64,000 nucleotides of DNA from Carposina sasakii (lineage: Eukaryota > Arthropoda > Insecta > Lepidoptera > Carposinidae): the NCBI GenBank assembly GCA_014607495.2, contig CP053161.1:9867115-9931114 (forward strand). The letters are read 5' to 3'. Position 1 is the stretch's first letter. Each line of letters begins with the position of its first letter. The notes under the pieces are model-generated. The model searched no databases. It had not been told where the DNA came from and saw nothing but the letters and a program-made list of their open reading frames with translations. Shown one piece after another: positions 11,936 through 24,004 of this stretch. Both the position numbers and the translations under genes were made by a program.

Positions 11936-12717
11936 ACACTTTCCATTCTTGTAAGCAACCGTATAGCTATTTTCCTCTCTTTGTTGTATTTCCTATACAA
12001 GCAAAACAAAAGCTTCCCTATAACCTGAGGTTGGGAACACTTGACTTATTAACGTGACTAAAAGCCGAGCCGCTGATGTTGAAACAAACTCCGCGAGCAG
12101 ATTTTGTAAAATATTTCTAGGATTTTTTTCAATCGCGAGATGTAATTATTTCAAGATGCTACTCATTATGTATAGCAACGACTCCTTTTTTATCCCAAAG
12201 AAGAAAAACTTTTTGCGTATACCCAGGTACCTTCTTCAAATTGTGAATGACTTTCATGACGTCATAATTATCATTGAGTACATTAAATTGTAGCCTTTAA
12301 TCTAATAAAAGCATTCCTCGATGCACGTCCTATAAAATTGTTTATCTACCTCAATAACCATAAAACAATAAATAAAGTGAGCAATTAAACATCGGCCGTG
12401 CTAATTGTTACTGTCCCGTGCTCTCGTCCCCTATAATTGCGTGTCTTTGAAGAATCGAACAGACAATCAAAGCTGAATGCCTCCTTGGAGTGCGCTTGAG
12501 GACGCGTCAAGAGTAAGTTGTGGTCGTGGAATGGAATCCGTAATGAATTCTACACACTGGTTGCTAATGTTTAGTGTACAAAACATTGGACTAAACTTCT
12601 TTAAAACAATCTGTTCTGTTTCAAAAGATCCTTAGTTCGAAGTAACCTCGTCTTTATGAGTACATTAGGTATATAGGTATCGATCCCAGTCATGGGCCTG
12701 TACTAATGAATTTATTT

Positions 12718-13000
12718 CATATACAGATTTTAATGTTGCAAAATTGTCACTTAGCTCGTGCCTCGGAAAGCAGGCTTTACGTGCTTGGCCCTGCGCCTGA
12801 TCTCTCTCCGGTCGTGTCGGCTTTCCGTCCCATCGGACTATGAGAGTAACGGAATATAGAGTGAATCTGCGTTTGCGTGTGTGCGCAAACACAGATTCAC
12901 TCTCTATTGTCCACTATAATATCCGTAGAGATTGGTCGCCTTGACCGAAATAGATCATCATATAGGTATTTATAATGTCTGATTTCTCCAATCGTCAGAT
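12718..13000 (-). repeat. Interspersed repeat family D, copy 1
   Basis: Shares AAAATTGTCACTTAGCTCGT, GCCTCGGAAA, CCGGTCGTGTCGG and CCGTCCCATC with 60700-61010. It contains a hairpin at 12856-12907 with stem AGAGTGAATCTG and GTTTGCG. Strand is arbitrary. No convincing coding content. Confidence 0.6.
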
Positions 13001-13730
13001 AGCCTATTTGTAGGATAGTTACGTGGTTACAACAATCTGATGATATTTCTATTTTGATAAAGTTTTGTGAAGTTGTTATTTTTTATGAAGATACATTAAA
13101 ATAGAATAATTTAGAATGGCCTATATCCCTCTTCCGCTCCACTTTTAATATATTATGTTTTGTACTATGGTTTGATGGCGCCATAGACTACCCATGTGAT
13201 CTGTGGGTGGCCCCGACTTAAAATGATGATGTTATGGATACTAGTTACTACAAGCGCGGTCGATTATAATAATGGTAAAAGAAAGGAACTAATGACAAAT
13301 ATGTTCACAGCAGCCATAAACATAAAAAGTCTAGCTTCATCAGTCGACCAGAATACACACTTTTCTACGTTCTATATTTCTTATGTAAGAGATTGATTAA
13401 AAACGTTAAAGACCGTTCCGTAAACCGTACTTTTTTCTAGTAAACCGATAGGGTTAAACGACATGAGTTCAACCCTGTCACGGGTCTGTCTTGATTTTTA
13501 CGAGTATAATACGGAGTTTAAAGTGCCTAATAAAACTTAACCTATGGCATCAGACATCTGGACGGCCATAAAAACTAAGCACCCAGGCCTTTAACAGTAA
13601 GTATGACTTTTAAAAGAAAACAAATTGCAGAAACCTCAAAAAGTGCCTTAGTACATCACCTTGTTATAAACTTTATTTGTGAAAACTTTACTGTGTACAA
13701 TAAAGAATATAGAATAAAAACAATTGTTTA

Positions 13731-13850
13731 CATACATACATACTTTAGTCACGCCCATTATCATCCAAAGAGGTTGGGCAAAAGTGTGCAAATTACACTC
13801 ACTTTTCACCACGTGAGCCTACCGCCGCTTTTCGGGCACAAATACCTACC
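13731..13850 (-). repeat. SINE-like family C copy
   Basis: Runs CATACATACATA, CACGCCCATTATCATCCAAA, GAGGTTGGGC, GTGTGCAAATTACAC, then CCGCCGCTTTTCGGGCACAA. It is the reverse complement of 61311-61447. The microsatellite end suggests a SINE or LINE tail. Confidence 0.7.
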
Positions 13851-14821
13851 ACAATCTAGCGACCAGTAACGAATCTAATAGGAAATATTTCCGTGCTATT
13901 CTAAAACAATTGTATAGGCGAAGTAAATCTTGCTAAAATAGGTATAAATGTCTTGATACACGACGTGTCAGCCGCAAGCCACAGTACCATTATATTGGAA
14001 ATGTTTGTTTATCACTTAGCGGTAAACGTGAATTTACTGATGACCGCAATCTAGTTTAGGAATCCCAGTTATGTGCTGAAATTACTGGAATTTGGACTTC
14101 AAGGGTTATCAATGGTATTTAGGCAAGTATTTAAAAGCAAAAACAACTATTACTTATGTCTAGAGATCATTGCCTGTCGGATATTTTTAATGGAACGTGA
14201 GATGACATTGATCTTTTATTATTTTCACAGATTCCCGAATATTATAGTGTCACCTGTCAAGTATTTATAATGTGATGATTATGATTCACGATTTAAAGCT
14301 TGCTACAAAAACATTCCAGCTATATTATTTTCCTTTACTTACATCTACATGTACGTACGTACAATATTGCTACACGTGCGGGTACTGACCGACGCTACGA
14401 GGCGTAATGTAACAAGCGAGTGATGTGCGGTCTGGACGTAGTAATAAGCGTGAACACTCGTCCATACCTACAGTTCCTTTTACATACATTTGTGCACACT
14501 CTGTAACATTAGTCTGCCGTTCCACTTTCCTAATATAATATTATATCGTTTTTTTCTGAAAAACGGCAAGGAACCCTGGAAGTTCAACAGAGGCCGGCGG
14601 CGCGTCACTAGCAGGCCGCTCACCACAGTGATTGGTGCACGAACACTCAGAAGGAAGAACGAATAGGAGATGCTATAATCAACCTGCTCCTCTAAACTAC
14701 GCAGGATGACGCTAATACGTTTCCCTCAACCCTTGCCGTCATGACAATAATTATGACGATACTGTAGTAATAGAGAGGCAAGCGCATTTAGCTCCACCAA
14801 TTTTTTTAGCTCTTTAGCCTG

Positions 14822-15082
14822 TATAATGTTGTAACAAGGGGCATGTTAAGTGAAATTCCATGAGTATAGCATATTATAGAGAACCTATACCTAAAATTGA
14901 AGACTCGAAGTTACAAGTTTCTCAAAATTGTTTCTATATTCCTGAATTGTTTAGGAATTTCTCTAAAATATCTGTAAAAATAAACATGTGATTTTAAGTC
15001 TCAAATTTTGGGAATAGGTTTTGTATAGCGAACTATTTCATGTCGTTTCGCTTACTATACCTACCCCTTTATGCACCCTGTA
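14822..15082. mobile_element. Palindromic TACAGGG MITE, diverged copy
   Basis: An inverted-repeat element of about 260 bp related to 16384-16654. The left end is degraded (TATAATGTTGTAACAAGGGG) and the right end retains GCACCCTGTA. The arms fold back on each other but with many mismatches. Confidence 0.65.
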
Positions 15083-16383
15083 TTAATATACATGACGGCG
15101 CGCGAGTCAATATAATGACTGTTAGAATTGTATCCGATTATTTTGTAATTTAATTTCATTATTTTTATTAATTTCATTGATTGTCTATGACTCTAAATTA
15201 TTTCAGTATGGTTTGTTAGCATTTTTAAGCAGAATTAAAATAAGAGCGGGCAATACTCCCGAATAGGGTAGTTGTGTGGTCGGCCATGTTAACGGCATTC
15301 GGTTGACAGCTAGCACAAGTGGTGCACGCACTCTAACCTATTGGCTCTGACGCGTGTTAATTTAATCCATTTGCATCTGACTTATTTTAAGTGATTGTTT
15401 ATATAAAGTGATTGAAATAAAATAAGTAATTGTAATAGATTAAGAAAGTGTTTTTATTTCATAAATTGTACAACATCTGTGCCGTCATGGATAACCAAGA
15501 CCATGACCTACCCGCCGAGCTTACCCCTGATCCGTTATACATATACATAATAATATTTGTCGTGAGAAACTCCGATATGACGTACCAGAAATTTTAGTAG
15601 ACACCGCTATTACATCACTATTTTCTGTAACCAAAAAGTTGTTAGACCACCTCCTTTTCTCCATCTAAATAAACACCCTCCGAGCTACGAGTGATCAATC
15701 GAGAACTCGAGACGCACCCAATTGATTATTTTAATCTACCCAATGATAAATTATTATTGTTGAAAAGACAAACAGCGGGTGAACGTCAAGATACTATATT
15801 TCGACTAAATATTGTCTGAGTAATATTTATGGAGCATCACAATGCCAACGGATTAGTCTTTGTGTTCCGAAAACGACGTCTTAGTCTCTTTACTGGACCG
15901 GAGAGAATGAATGACAGTTTAAGCTCTGTTTCCCTTGGATAACGGTGCCGTTATAAAGCGTCCACGAAATGTGAAAAATATCTATCGTTTAGGTCAGTGA
16001 CGTGAATAATTAACTCTATTGAGGGATCGCCCGCCACCGGGCCCTATACCCTCCGTTGACCCTCGGATCTGCCTACTCATGATCACGAACACAAGACACT
16101 ACAGTCGCAACGAGAAGCCAGATCCAAGCACCTAGCATGCAACCATAAATACATAGCTGCTAATCCGAAAACCAATTAAAATTTTAATCGACATATGCCT
16201 CGCCAACACCCGTGGCATCATCAGGATTAGTTTTCCATGTTAGTTCTCACTGTTATTATTTTCAACAAGGCTAGGATCATTATCATTGTGAACTATAGAT
16301 ATCGCTCTACACTGCTTACACCTCTCCCTCCCACAAAGGAAACAATTCTGATTTAAAATTCATGAGTTTATTGCAGAATCCTA
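15083..16383. other. Unassigned intergenic DNA, possible old retroelement
   Basis: Near 15488 an ATG opens MDNQDHDLPAELTPDP after a TATAAA-containing AT-rich leader, which could be the start of a degraded gag-like frame. The GC-richer piece at 16020-16150 has no continuous ORF. No LTR pair was seen. Low certainty. Confidence 0.3.
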
Positions 16384-16654
16384 TACAGGGTGTAACAAAA
16401 AGTGTATGTTAAGCGAAAAGCTATATGTACAGCCCACTGTAGAGAACCTATCCACAAAATTTAAGACCCGAAATCACATGTTTATTTTTCCGGATAGTAT
16501 ATGGTATGGAGAATTTTTAAATATCTCAGGTATTTTCATACAATCTTGAAAAATAAAAATGTGATTTCGAGTCTTAAATTTTGTAGATAGGTTCTCTATA
16601 GTGGGCTATTTACATAGCTTTTCGCTTAACATACCCTTTTTGTTACACCCTGTA
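16384..16654. mobile_element. Palindromic TACAGGG MITE, best copy
   Basis: TACAGGGTGTAACAAAAAG at 16384 is mirrored by CTTTTTGTTACACCCTGTA ending at 16654. The two roughly 110-bp arms match almost throughout, so the whole 271 bp folds into one hairpin. TA lies at the boundaries, compatible with Tc1/mariner-type insertion. No coding capacity. Confidence 0.8.
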
Positions 16655-17475
16655 TATTGCGTCACAGCGTCGGAATTATCTCAAAACGGTACGATAAGTA
16701 GCAAGCATAATAATTATATCAAAATTATATAAAATAATACATAAGTACCTATATACTTAGTATAATTCCAATTTCAAGGTATTTTGAAATAAAATCCGGT
16801 TGCAAAATGCTATATGCATGCGACACAGGGGACGTATGCAGAGTTTCAAAGAGCTCGCTCGCGGTCGTGCGGTGTGGCACCGGAAGGAGAAAATCGTATA
16901 TTTAAAATACAAAGTTAAATTTTTTTAAACTGCCTAGAATAATAGTTGAAATACATATTCCATAATCCTATTAAAATTAATATCTATTATATCGGGTGCA
17001 TCTTACCGCGACATTCATTATCAGACATGGACTACAGAATTTAGTCTATGTTCTACTGCGCACTCCCAGCCCCAACTACACACTATGAAAAATTTCAAGA
17101 ATATTACTTCTGAAAATAAACTTTCGCATTTATAATATGATATAGTTACGAGTTTAATAAAACATGTTTTTTTATTATTTCACAACACAGTACAAGAAAT
17201 CCTTTACAATATAAATTGTTTCTATTAATTAATTTTATTTCAATTAAACTTTCCTATTTATAAATAAGACTTACACAAAAATATCAAATAGAAACAGTCT
17301 GTTATTCTACATTAATCTTTAATCCGATTTCATCTATAAATAGAATCAGCTACTTCGTTTTAGTTACAAACTCCTCTGACATAGGCGCTAGTGTCTTTGT
17401 AATTCCGACTTTCTATTTCATTCATTTTGTTAAGTTCACGTACAAATCCGTGCGACTTCGCTATTGGAACAGACA
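16655..17475. other. AT-rich intergenic DNA, nothing recognised
   Basis: Only a short copy of the common AAACTTTCGCATTTATAATA motif near 17120 was noted. Confidence 0.45.
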
Positions 17476-17768
17476 TTAACCCTTTATAGGACGGCCCATA
17501 CAAAGTGGCCAGTAAACTGGACAGTCACATTAAGGTCGAAAATTCAAAGATTTTTGTAGTAATCATGAACCTTATGATCAAAAACGATAGCTAATAAAGC
17601 ACGCTGGCCAGCTAACTAGCCACCGTTCAAGGACGCGGCACGCACGTAAAAATTCGCGCCGTTTTTGGCAGTGGCCTGTCAACTAGCCACTGCGCGTATG
17701 CGGACTAGTGTTCGCTGTTATCGCGAGTAGACAACACGTATAATTAATGTGTAGTGCAATGAAAAACC

Positions 17769-20516
17769 ATGTCTTCGTTCAAAAGGTGAGTAAAACGATT
17801 GTGTTATAGTATATTCTGTATTTTCATGTGCCAGAACAATAGTGAACAGGAAAATAAATATGCTATTTTTGTAATTGAAAAATGACCGGCGAGTTGAAAA
17901 AACATAACCTATAAATTACACATGTGTATTTGAGATAGTCTCATAATATATATTTTGATTTATTTATATAAAACTATATCATTTCACCCGAAGTATATAG
18001 TCTATTTTATGATATAATAATACAATAAGCAAGGGCGTCGCCAGCCGATGGCGCAGGGGGGGGCAAGTTGACTTTACCTACTACAATTCATACTTTTCTC
18101 TTTTCTATGAATTCACTTTCACTTTCTATGAATGAGAAAAGTAGGTATGAATTGTAGGTAAAGTCGACAGCACATGAAACTTTTCACTTTTACTACGAGC
18201 CTTACATCTACAGCGATTGTAATAACAACAGTATATTAGTACTATATACATATATATTCTGTGACAGTACAGAGTCTAATGTGTAAAGCTACACGAGCAC
18301 GAGCTCTTGACTATGCAATAAAAAAACTTGTAAATGAGTTATAATAACATTTATTAGAAAAATAAAAAGGAGTTTGAATTCGATTTTCGACGTACGGGAA
18401 TGATTGTTCAAGGCTTGAACTTCAAGCAAATCAACTCAAAGACTTAGGACTTTGGTTGTATTATATTTGGCAACTTTTTTAGAATCTCTAGGGGGGGGCA
18501 GCTGCCCCTCCCTGCCCCCCCTTGGCGACGCCCTTGACAATAAGCACAGATATATGGGTTCGGCAGTTATAGGCTATTATCGTAATTGTTTAGGTATTTT
18601 TTTTTGTCAAATTATGCAGATTTCTAGGTAGGTATAATAGTTCTGATTTATAAAGTTTTCATTTTCGTTTCTCTGTTGTTTTAGAAATATCTTCAGTTAT
18701 CAGGATTTGGAAAACCTAAATGATGACCAATGGGCAGAAATTATGGCTATTACTGATGACCAGGCCATCCATTCTGATATTGGTGGGGATTCCGACGCTG
18801 ACGACTGTTTTGAAGATGTTGTATCGAATACCAGCAGCCTTAGCACCCGCAGTTGTCATCAGCCATTGTCTTCTTCTGAACCTCCACCCGGATCTTCATC
18901 CTCGAACATTTCCGAACCAACACCTCCACCCCAGCTTTCACCATTACCTCCAACAGCACCGTCGCATCCATCATCGCCTTTGCTTGTACCGCCTATAGTT
19001 ATGGATCAGCCTCCTGAAGGTACTCCTGAAAATCTGAATAAATGGAGCAAGAGAAAATTTAGAAAACCACCAGTATATAAAAAAACTACTTTCAATAGTT
19101 ACATAGGTATAAATAAGGAAGTCGATCTAAACTCACCTCTCAAGATTTTGAAACTATTTTTGACTCCCTTTTTTACCAACTAATGATTATAGAGAGTAAT
19201 AGATATGCTGCACAGTGCCATCAGACTCTAAACCTGACCGAAGAAGACCTGAATACTTTTTTAGGAATTCTGATTATTATGGGCTTTCATAGTTTACCAT
19301 CAATGCGGCTTTATTGGTCTCAAGATAAAAATTTTCATGTATCCCGTATAAGCAGTCTTATGAGTATGCGCAAATTCTTAAAAATACTGCGGTTTATACA
19401 TGCAAATGATAACGAGAAAATGATACCAAGGGGTAACGTGGGCTTTGACAGACTTTTTAAGATACGTCCATTACTGACTCATTTTTCATATGTTTTCGGG
19501 TCAGTATATAGTCCTCATCGGCAATTGTCTATTGACGAAAGTATGATAGCTTTCAAAGGAAGGTCTACTTTGAAACAATATATGCCGCTCAAGCCCATCA
19601 AAAGAGGGTTCAAAGTGTGGGTTATATGTTGCGCTGTCACGGGATATATGGTCAATTTTGATATTTATGAGGGAAAACTGCAAGGTGGACAAAGGGAATT
19701 GAGTCTAGGTGAAAGTATAGTACTGAAGTTGGCTTCGGCGTTTGAGCATTTGGGATATTGCTTGTTTTTTTATCGATTTTTTACCTCCTTGCCTTTATTA
19801 GACAAATTGCTTCGCAAAACCATTTTCGGTGTTGGAACTATTATGCCCTCAAGAAAATTTTCCCTTCCAATAAATTTCCGCATGATCGAGACATGGCTGT
19901 AGGAGAGAGTGCTTCTGCTATGACGAAATCTAACATATCTGTTTCTAAATGGAGAGACCGCGGGAAAAAAGCTGTATGTGTGGCTTCAAATATGCACAAC
20001 CCAGCCAAAAAAGGTTTTGTTAAGCGCACTAATATGCATGGCAATAAAGAGAATGTGTCTTGCCCAAATGCTATAATTGATTATAATAAGTTTATGGGCG
20101 GTGTAGATAAATTCGACCAGTACATGGCTTCATACAATATTTCATGGAAATCACGTCGATGGTGGATGAAAATTTGGTTCTACTTGATAGAAGCTGCTAT
20201 CGTAAACTCCTACATCATTTATAAGGACACTTGGAGAAAGGCTTATCCTGGTGGAACAAAACCTATAACACATCTGATTTTCAGAAGTAAACTAGCCGAT
20301 GAACTTATAGGAAATTCCAAAATTCCCGTTCAAGAAAACGAAAATGGCGATCATAGACTCGTAAAATCTGTAAAGAAAAATTTACGTAGATGCAGGTATT
20401 GTAGCACTGCATCAAAACCTAAACGTAGTGTTTATGAATGTATTAAATGTAATGTAGCATTATGCGTTGAATGTTTTGCTCCTTTTCATAACTCCGGACA
20501 GAAAAAAAAGATTTAA
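17769..20516 (+). pseudogene. piggyBac transposase (DDE_Tnp_1_7), frameshifted
   Basis: A 17-nt first exon (17769-17785: MSSFK plus two bases of an Arg codon) ends at a GTGAGT donor. It joins in frame to 18685 after TTGTTTTAG, giving RNIFSYQDLENLNDDQW. An acidic, Ser/Pro-rich N-terminus follows. The catalytic core has SIDESMIAFKGR (first Asp at 19534) and FMGGVDKFDQ (Asp at 20106). A C-terminal Cys-rich zinc domain (CRYC, CIKC, CVEC, then FH) ends before the stop at 20514-20516. Two frameshifts break it: near 19170-19183, where frame 2 stops, and near 19855-19870. The conserved FFDNFF block reads FFYRFF (Tyr at 19771), so the second catalytic Asp appears lost. It cannot make active transposase as written. 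Confidence 0.9.
18030..18536. mobile_element. hAT-type MITE nested in the piggyBac intron
   Basis: Starts CAAGGGCGTCGCCA and ends TGGCGACGCCCTTG, a perfect 14-bp inverted terminal pair. The 8-bp ACAATAAG is duplicated exactly at 18022-18029 and 18537-18544, as for hAT insertions. G-runs and C-runs lie just inside the ends. An inner inverted repeat (GACTTTACCTACTACAATTC near 18071 against its complement near 18150) forms a secondary hairpin. 507 bp, non-coding. It inserted after the host piggyBac did. Confidence 0.88.
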
Positions 20517-21019
20517 TATAGTTTGTTTTTTTCTGAATTGTGAACAAGAAAGTTTTCTTATTATCCTTATCTTTTTTTGAATCGTGAACAACACAGATTT
20601 ATTTTTATATTGTAATTCTGATAAAAATTTAGAAAATTAAGTCCAAAATTTTGTTTCTTGATTGATACTATATTTTTTTTTAAGTTACGCTAATTGTAAG
20701 TGTCAAGTTTTTGAGGCTAAATAAAGACTGATTACGAAATAAACAATCATTTTTTTTTTTTTTATATTATTTACATCCAAAAAAACTATTTTTTATAAGT
20801 GGCCAGTTTACAGGCCACTGATTTCATAGGGATAGTAACTGATACAAAACGGTCGGTGGACAGTATACTAGCCACAATGTTTTCTTTATTTTCTCGGAAA
20901 ATAATGACTTTCTGGAAATTTTATTAATCAATGTTATTATAAATAACACTACAGAATATAGATTTATGAGTAAATATAGTGAATTCAAAAAAAAGTTAAA
21001 GTGTGCGTTAAAGGGTTAA

Positions 21020-22157
21020 TGGTATCATCAATCTGAATTCAGATAATGTTTTAGTTTACTTTCAGAATGATTGAAGGAGAAAACTCGAAGACTTTTATTT
21101 GCAAGCTTTTGCTCTTTATTCTAATCCGAATACCTAAGGCAGATATTCACCGTGTTATTATAAAAGAATTTGAATCTTGTTTAAGCTAAACATTGCCTAT
21201 ATTTAAACAGTATCTTATTTTAGACACGGTGTTGCAATAACACTATCTATCTTTTTTACCCTTTTATGTGTGACGTCGTAGATCAAGTTCGTAGCGTTCG
21301 TAGCACGTGCTACGAAGTGGCTCCCGGGCAATATTTGCATGGCCGGCGTCTATCACTGTATGATTCATCATCCACTGAAAATTTTCGCGGATAAATTCCT
21401 AAATTTTCCGACATTTTATCAGGAAAAAAATTGTATGGTTCATTTAGTCAGGCCTTAGATAATGGCTTAAAAACAAAATTTTTACCAAAAGACGATCTTC
21501 AAAAAAAGTTACTACTCTGCCGGCACCACGCGGCCATCTTGTACAGAATTCAGTATTTGCCTGGCTGTCACTGACACCCTGTATTTATCGGGTAGGAATA
21601 TCAAACATAAAATATGTCAATAATATTGCCATGAGTATTCATGAGTACCTAGTGATGGCTATAGGCCAAAGAATATACTTACTCTCTAACGAGCTATAGG
21701 CTCATCACTCAGCTTACACAAAAGGGTAAACGTCCGAGATGGATACTTGAAAGATCGACTAAGGAGTAAATCGACCACATCCTACGTCTACGGTCTACCT
21801 AAATGTTAATAAAGACTATACAAAGTCCGGACTTATGAATATGGTAATAAATATTTTTAGATTATTGATAGGTAGAACTGCACGCGCTTTGTAAAATGAA
21901 ATTTTTGCTAAACACATCTTTTCATTACATATATCTTCATACATAGAATTCTAAACATATTGTATCAGAGCATTTTTTGTCTTTGTCAAGATATCATGTT
22001 ATTTCATTATAATATCCTGAATTTTCTTAAACAATATCGGTTATCCTTTAAGCAATAACAATATCTCTTAAAGGGTTAGTCAAGAGCATCCAAAACCGGC
22101 GAGCATGTATGAAGAACGTAATGAATGTGGACGAAACGAAAGAAGTATATTTGGAAC
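21020..22157. other. Intergenic DNA with one element fragment
   Basis: Holds a perfect 20-bp palindrome at 21297-21316 centred on CACGTG, and the transposon remnant listed at 21371. Otherwise nothing recognised. Confidence 0.45.
21371..21583 (+). mobile_element. Fragment of the 7665-9012 transposon family
   Basis: CACTGAAAATTTTCGCGGA, CAGGCCTTAGATAATGGCTT and the right terminus TATTTGCCTGGCTGTCACTG...CACCCTGTA match the 7665-9012 element. Its central part is deleted. Confidence 0.65.
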
Positions 22158-22204
22158 TAGTGGACGTCCGCAATTCCGTCCGCGTGGAGTCTAGAAAAAA
22201 CATA

Positions 22205-22288
22205 ATACATACATATAATCACGCTTTACGAGTATCCTTTACGGGGTAGGTAGAGCACCAAGGGCCGATAGAACCACATGGTGCCACT
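22205..22288 (-). repeat. Interspersed repeat family A fragment
   Basis: ACATACATATAATCACGC, GGGGTAGGTAGAGCACCA and GGGCCGATAGAACCACATGG form the reverse complement of the 3' half of family A. Confidence 0.7.
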
Positions 22289-22343
22289 TATCCGGAATAA
22301 AAACATTTTCCCGGGATAAAAAGTAGCCTATATGTTAAGTGGG

Positions 22344-22478
22344 ACTTATTCTTATTCTTTATTGCACATACACAAAAAGAAATATGGCATACAACATTAA
22401 AGAAGAGATATATGTAAATGGCAAGCTTATCTCTAACAGAGATCTCTTCCAGCAAGCCAAGGACTTGTCACAATATAT
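22344..22478 (-). repeat. LINE 3' UTR fragment
   Basis: Reverse complement of the 3' UTR at about 10890-11010: TTCTTATTCTTTATTGCACA at the tail and GAGATCTCTTCCAGCAAG at the inner side. Small ORFs across it are artefacts. Confidence 0.6.
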
Positions 22479-22665
22479 TCCTGGAAACTGCATCGAAATC
22501 GGTTCAGCCGTTTCTGAGATTAGCGTGCACAAACGCACAGACAATAATTCCAGTAATCATCGTTTTGGGTTCTATTGCGTTGATAAAGGTCAGCTATAAT
22601 ATTATTTTTTTCATAAATCTTCCATGTACAGACAGCGATCCGTTACATTCTTATTATATGTGTAG

Positions 22666-24004
22666 AAGATGAACTAAATGGAGATCTCTGCATGGGACAC
22701 AGACTTGAGTCGTGGCCCATTACAGAGGCAGAGTAAGTACCTGCCTTATGTAAAAAAACCTAAATTAACGTTCTTCGATACTAACTTTGCTTTATATCAA
22801 TCCCAATTCATACCTTTGGAGCTCAAGTCATATTTTATTTATGTATCTGTCAGTTCATTAGAAACTTACGCCCGTCATCAGCCGTCACAAATGAGGGCAA
22901 TTGCCACAAATGGATACCCGAACGGTCATGTACCGATATCGACATTTATGGCACCCAGAATTACGGTCCAAATGTGGTTTTTGTTTTCTAGTTTGATCAG
23001 AATAATAGTCATGTAAAAGAACAGCGAATTTTTTTGATTGTATTATTATTAATACCTAATTAATTCGGTATTATTAAATACCTTCTTAATTTTTTTTCTC
23101 AACTATTTGGCTAAGGTTGTTATGGAAACAAAGAGTTGAATATTATCACTATCAGAACCCTTTCGGTTACATTACACCTTGTACGAACTAACAAATCGAT
23201 AGAAACGTGAAATCGATATAGGCACCTATCTGCTGTAACTTGCTCTGAAATGCATACGAAGGGGCAGTCGTCTCCCCGACTACGACTCACAAACAATGTT
23301 ATTTCTAGTGATTGCTGTAATAAAGTATAATGCTGTAATAAACTATATCTGAATTTATAACTTTAGTATCGAGCTCTAGCAAAAATTCGTTAAGAGTGAT
23401 GTAATTAATAATATCCACTTTTTAATACTAAAATCATGCTAAGACAACGAAATTTTATTTGACGAATCTGCAGTATAAAAAAATCGCCATAATGCGAAGA
23501 GGAAACTTTTAAAATCATATTAAACTTAGACTTCAATAACTCTATCACGTCAATACATATAAAACACAATCTCTTAACCGAGTGCCGGTACCAAGAATAC
23601 GGGCATCAGACAGTGTATAAGAATAGAGTAGAGTAGAGAATATGAGTAGTAATAGCGTAATAACACTGCTAGGATTATTTCCAGTTGATCGCCAACTATC
23701 TAATTACATAGCACAAAAGTTCTATTCAGGCCAACTCATAGAGCCTTTTGTGATCCGTGTAATGAACCCGGATAGCAGTAATGAATCCTGTAAGAAGCTC
23801 ATTTTTTACCGAGGATAAAACACCTAGAATCACAATACTAATGCGTCGCCATTTTTTATTTTTCCGCGCACGAAGTTTCGAAATTTCTGGCCTGTTTATC
23901 AGCAAAAAATATTTTAACATGTCTAGCCTGCTGTTATGTTCTAGAATTAGGCCCAGTTACAGATAAATATAACCTATGCATATTCGACAACATTAATATT
24001 CGAC
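22666..24004. other. AT-rich intergenic DNA, nothing recognised
   Basis: A 112-codon ORF at 22678-23016 has no family resemblance, no splice context and ordinary base composition. I do not call it a gene. Confidence 0.4.

Larger units (their letters stand above)
17480..21015 (+). mobile_element. piggyBac-like DNA transposon, complete but inactive
   Basis: TTAA occurs at both outer edges (17476-17479 and 21016-21019), the exact target duplication of piggyBac. The termini are CCCTTTATAGG on the left and CCCTTTAACG (reverse strand) on the right. Subterminal repeats of the form GTGGCCAGT...ACTGGCCAC lie near both ends (about 17508, 17605, 17675, 20800, 20855) and may bind transposase. One transposase gene lies inside, disrupted, and a hAT MITE sits in its first intron. 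Full length is 3,536 bp. Confidence 0.92.
22158..22665 (+). repeat. Repeat family E copy with two nested insertions
   Basis: Starts ACTAGTGGACGTCCGC and resumes with GGGATAAAAAGTAGCCTATA, ATCGGTTCAGCCGTTTCTGA and GTGCACAAACGCACAGAC. It is interrupted by a family A fragment (22205-22288) and a reverse LINE 3' UTR (22344-22478). Other copies: 27433-27590 (-), 30421-30762 (+), 39542-39762 (+), 59901-60130 (-). Confidence 0.7.

Noticed and set aside
22678..23016. 112-codon plus-strand ORF as a host gene
   Set aside because: No recognisable domain, no splice signals, and it sits beside a multiply nested repeat.
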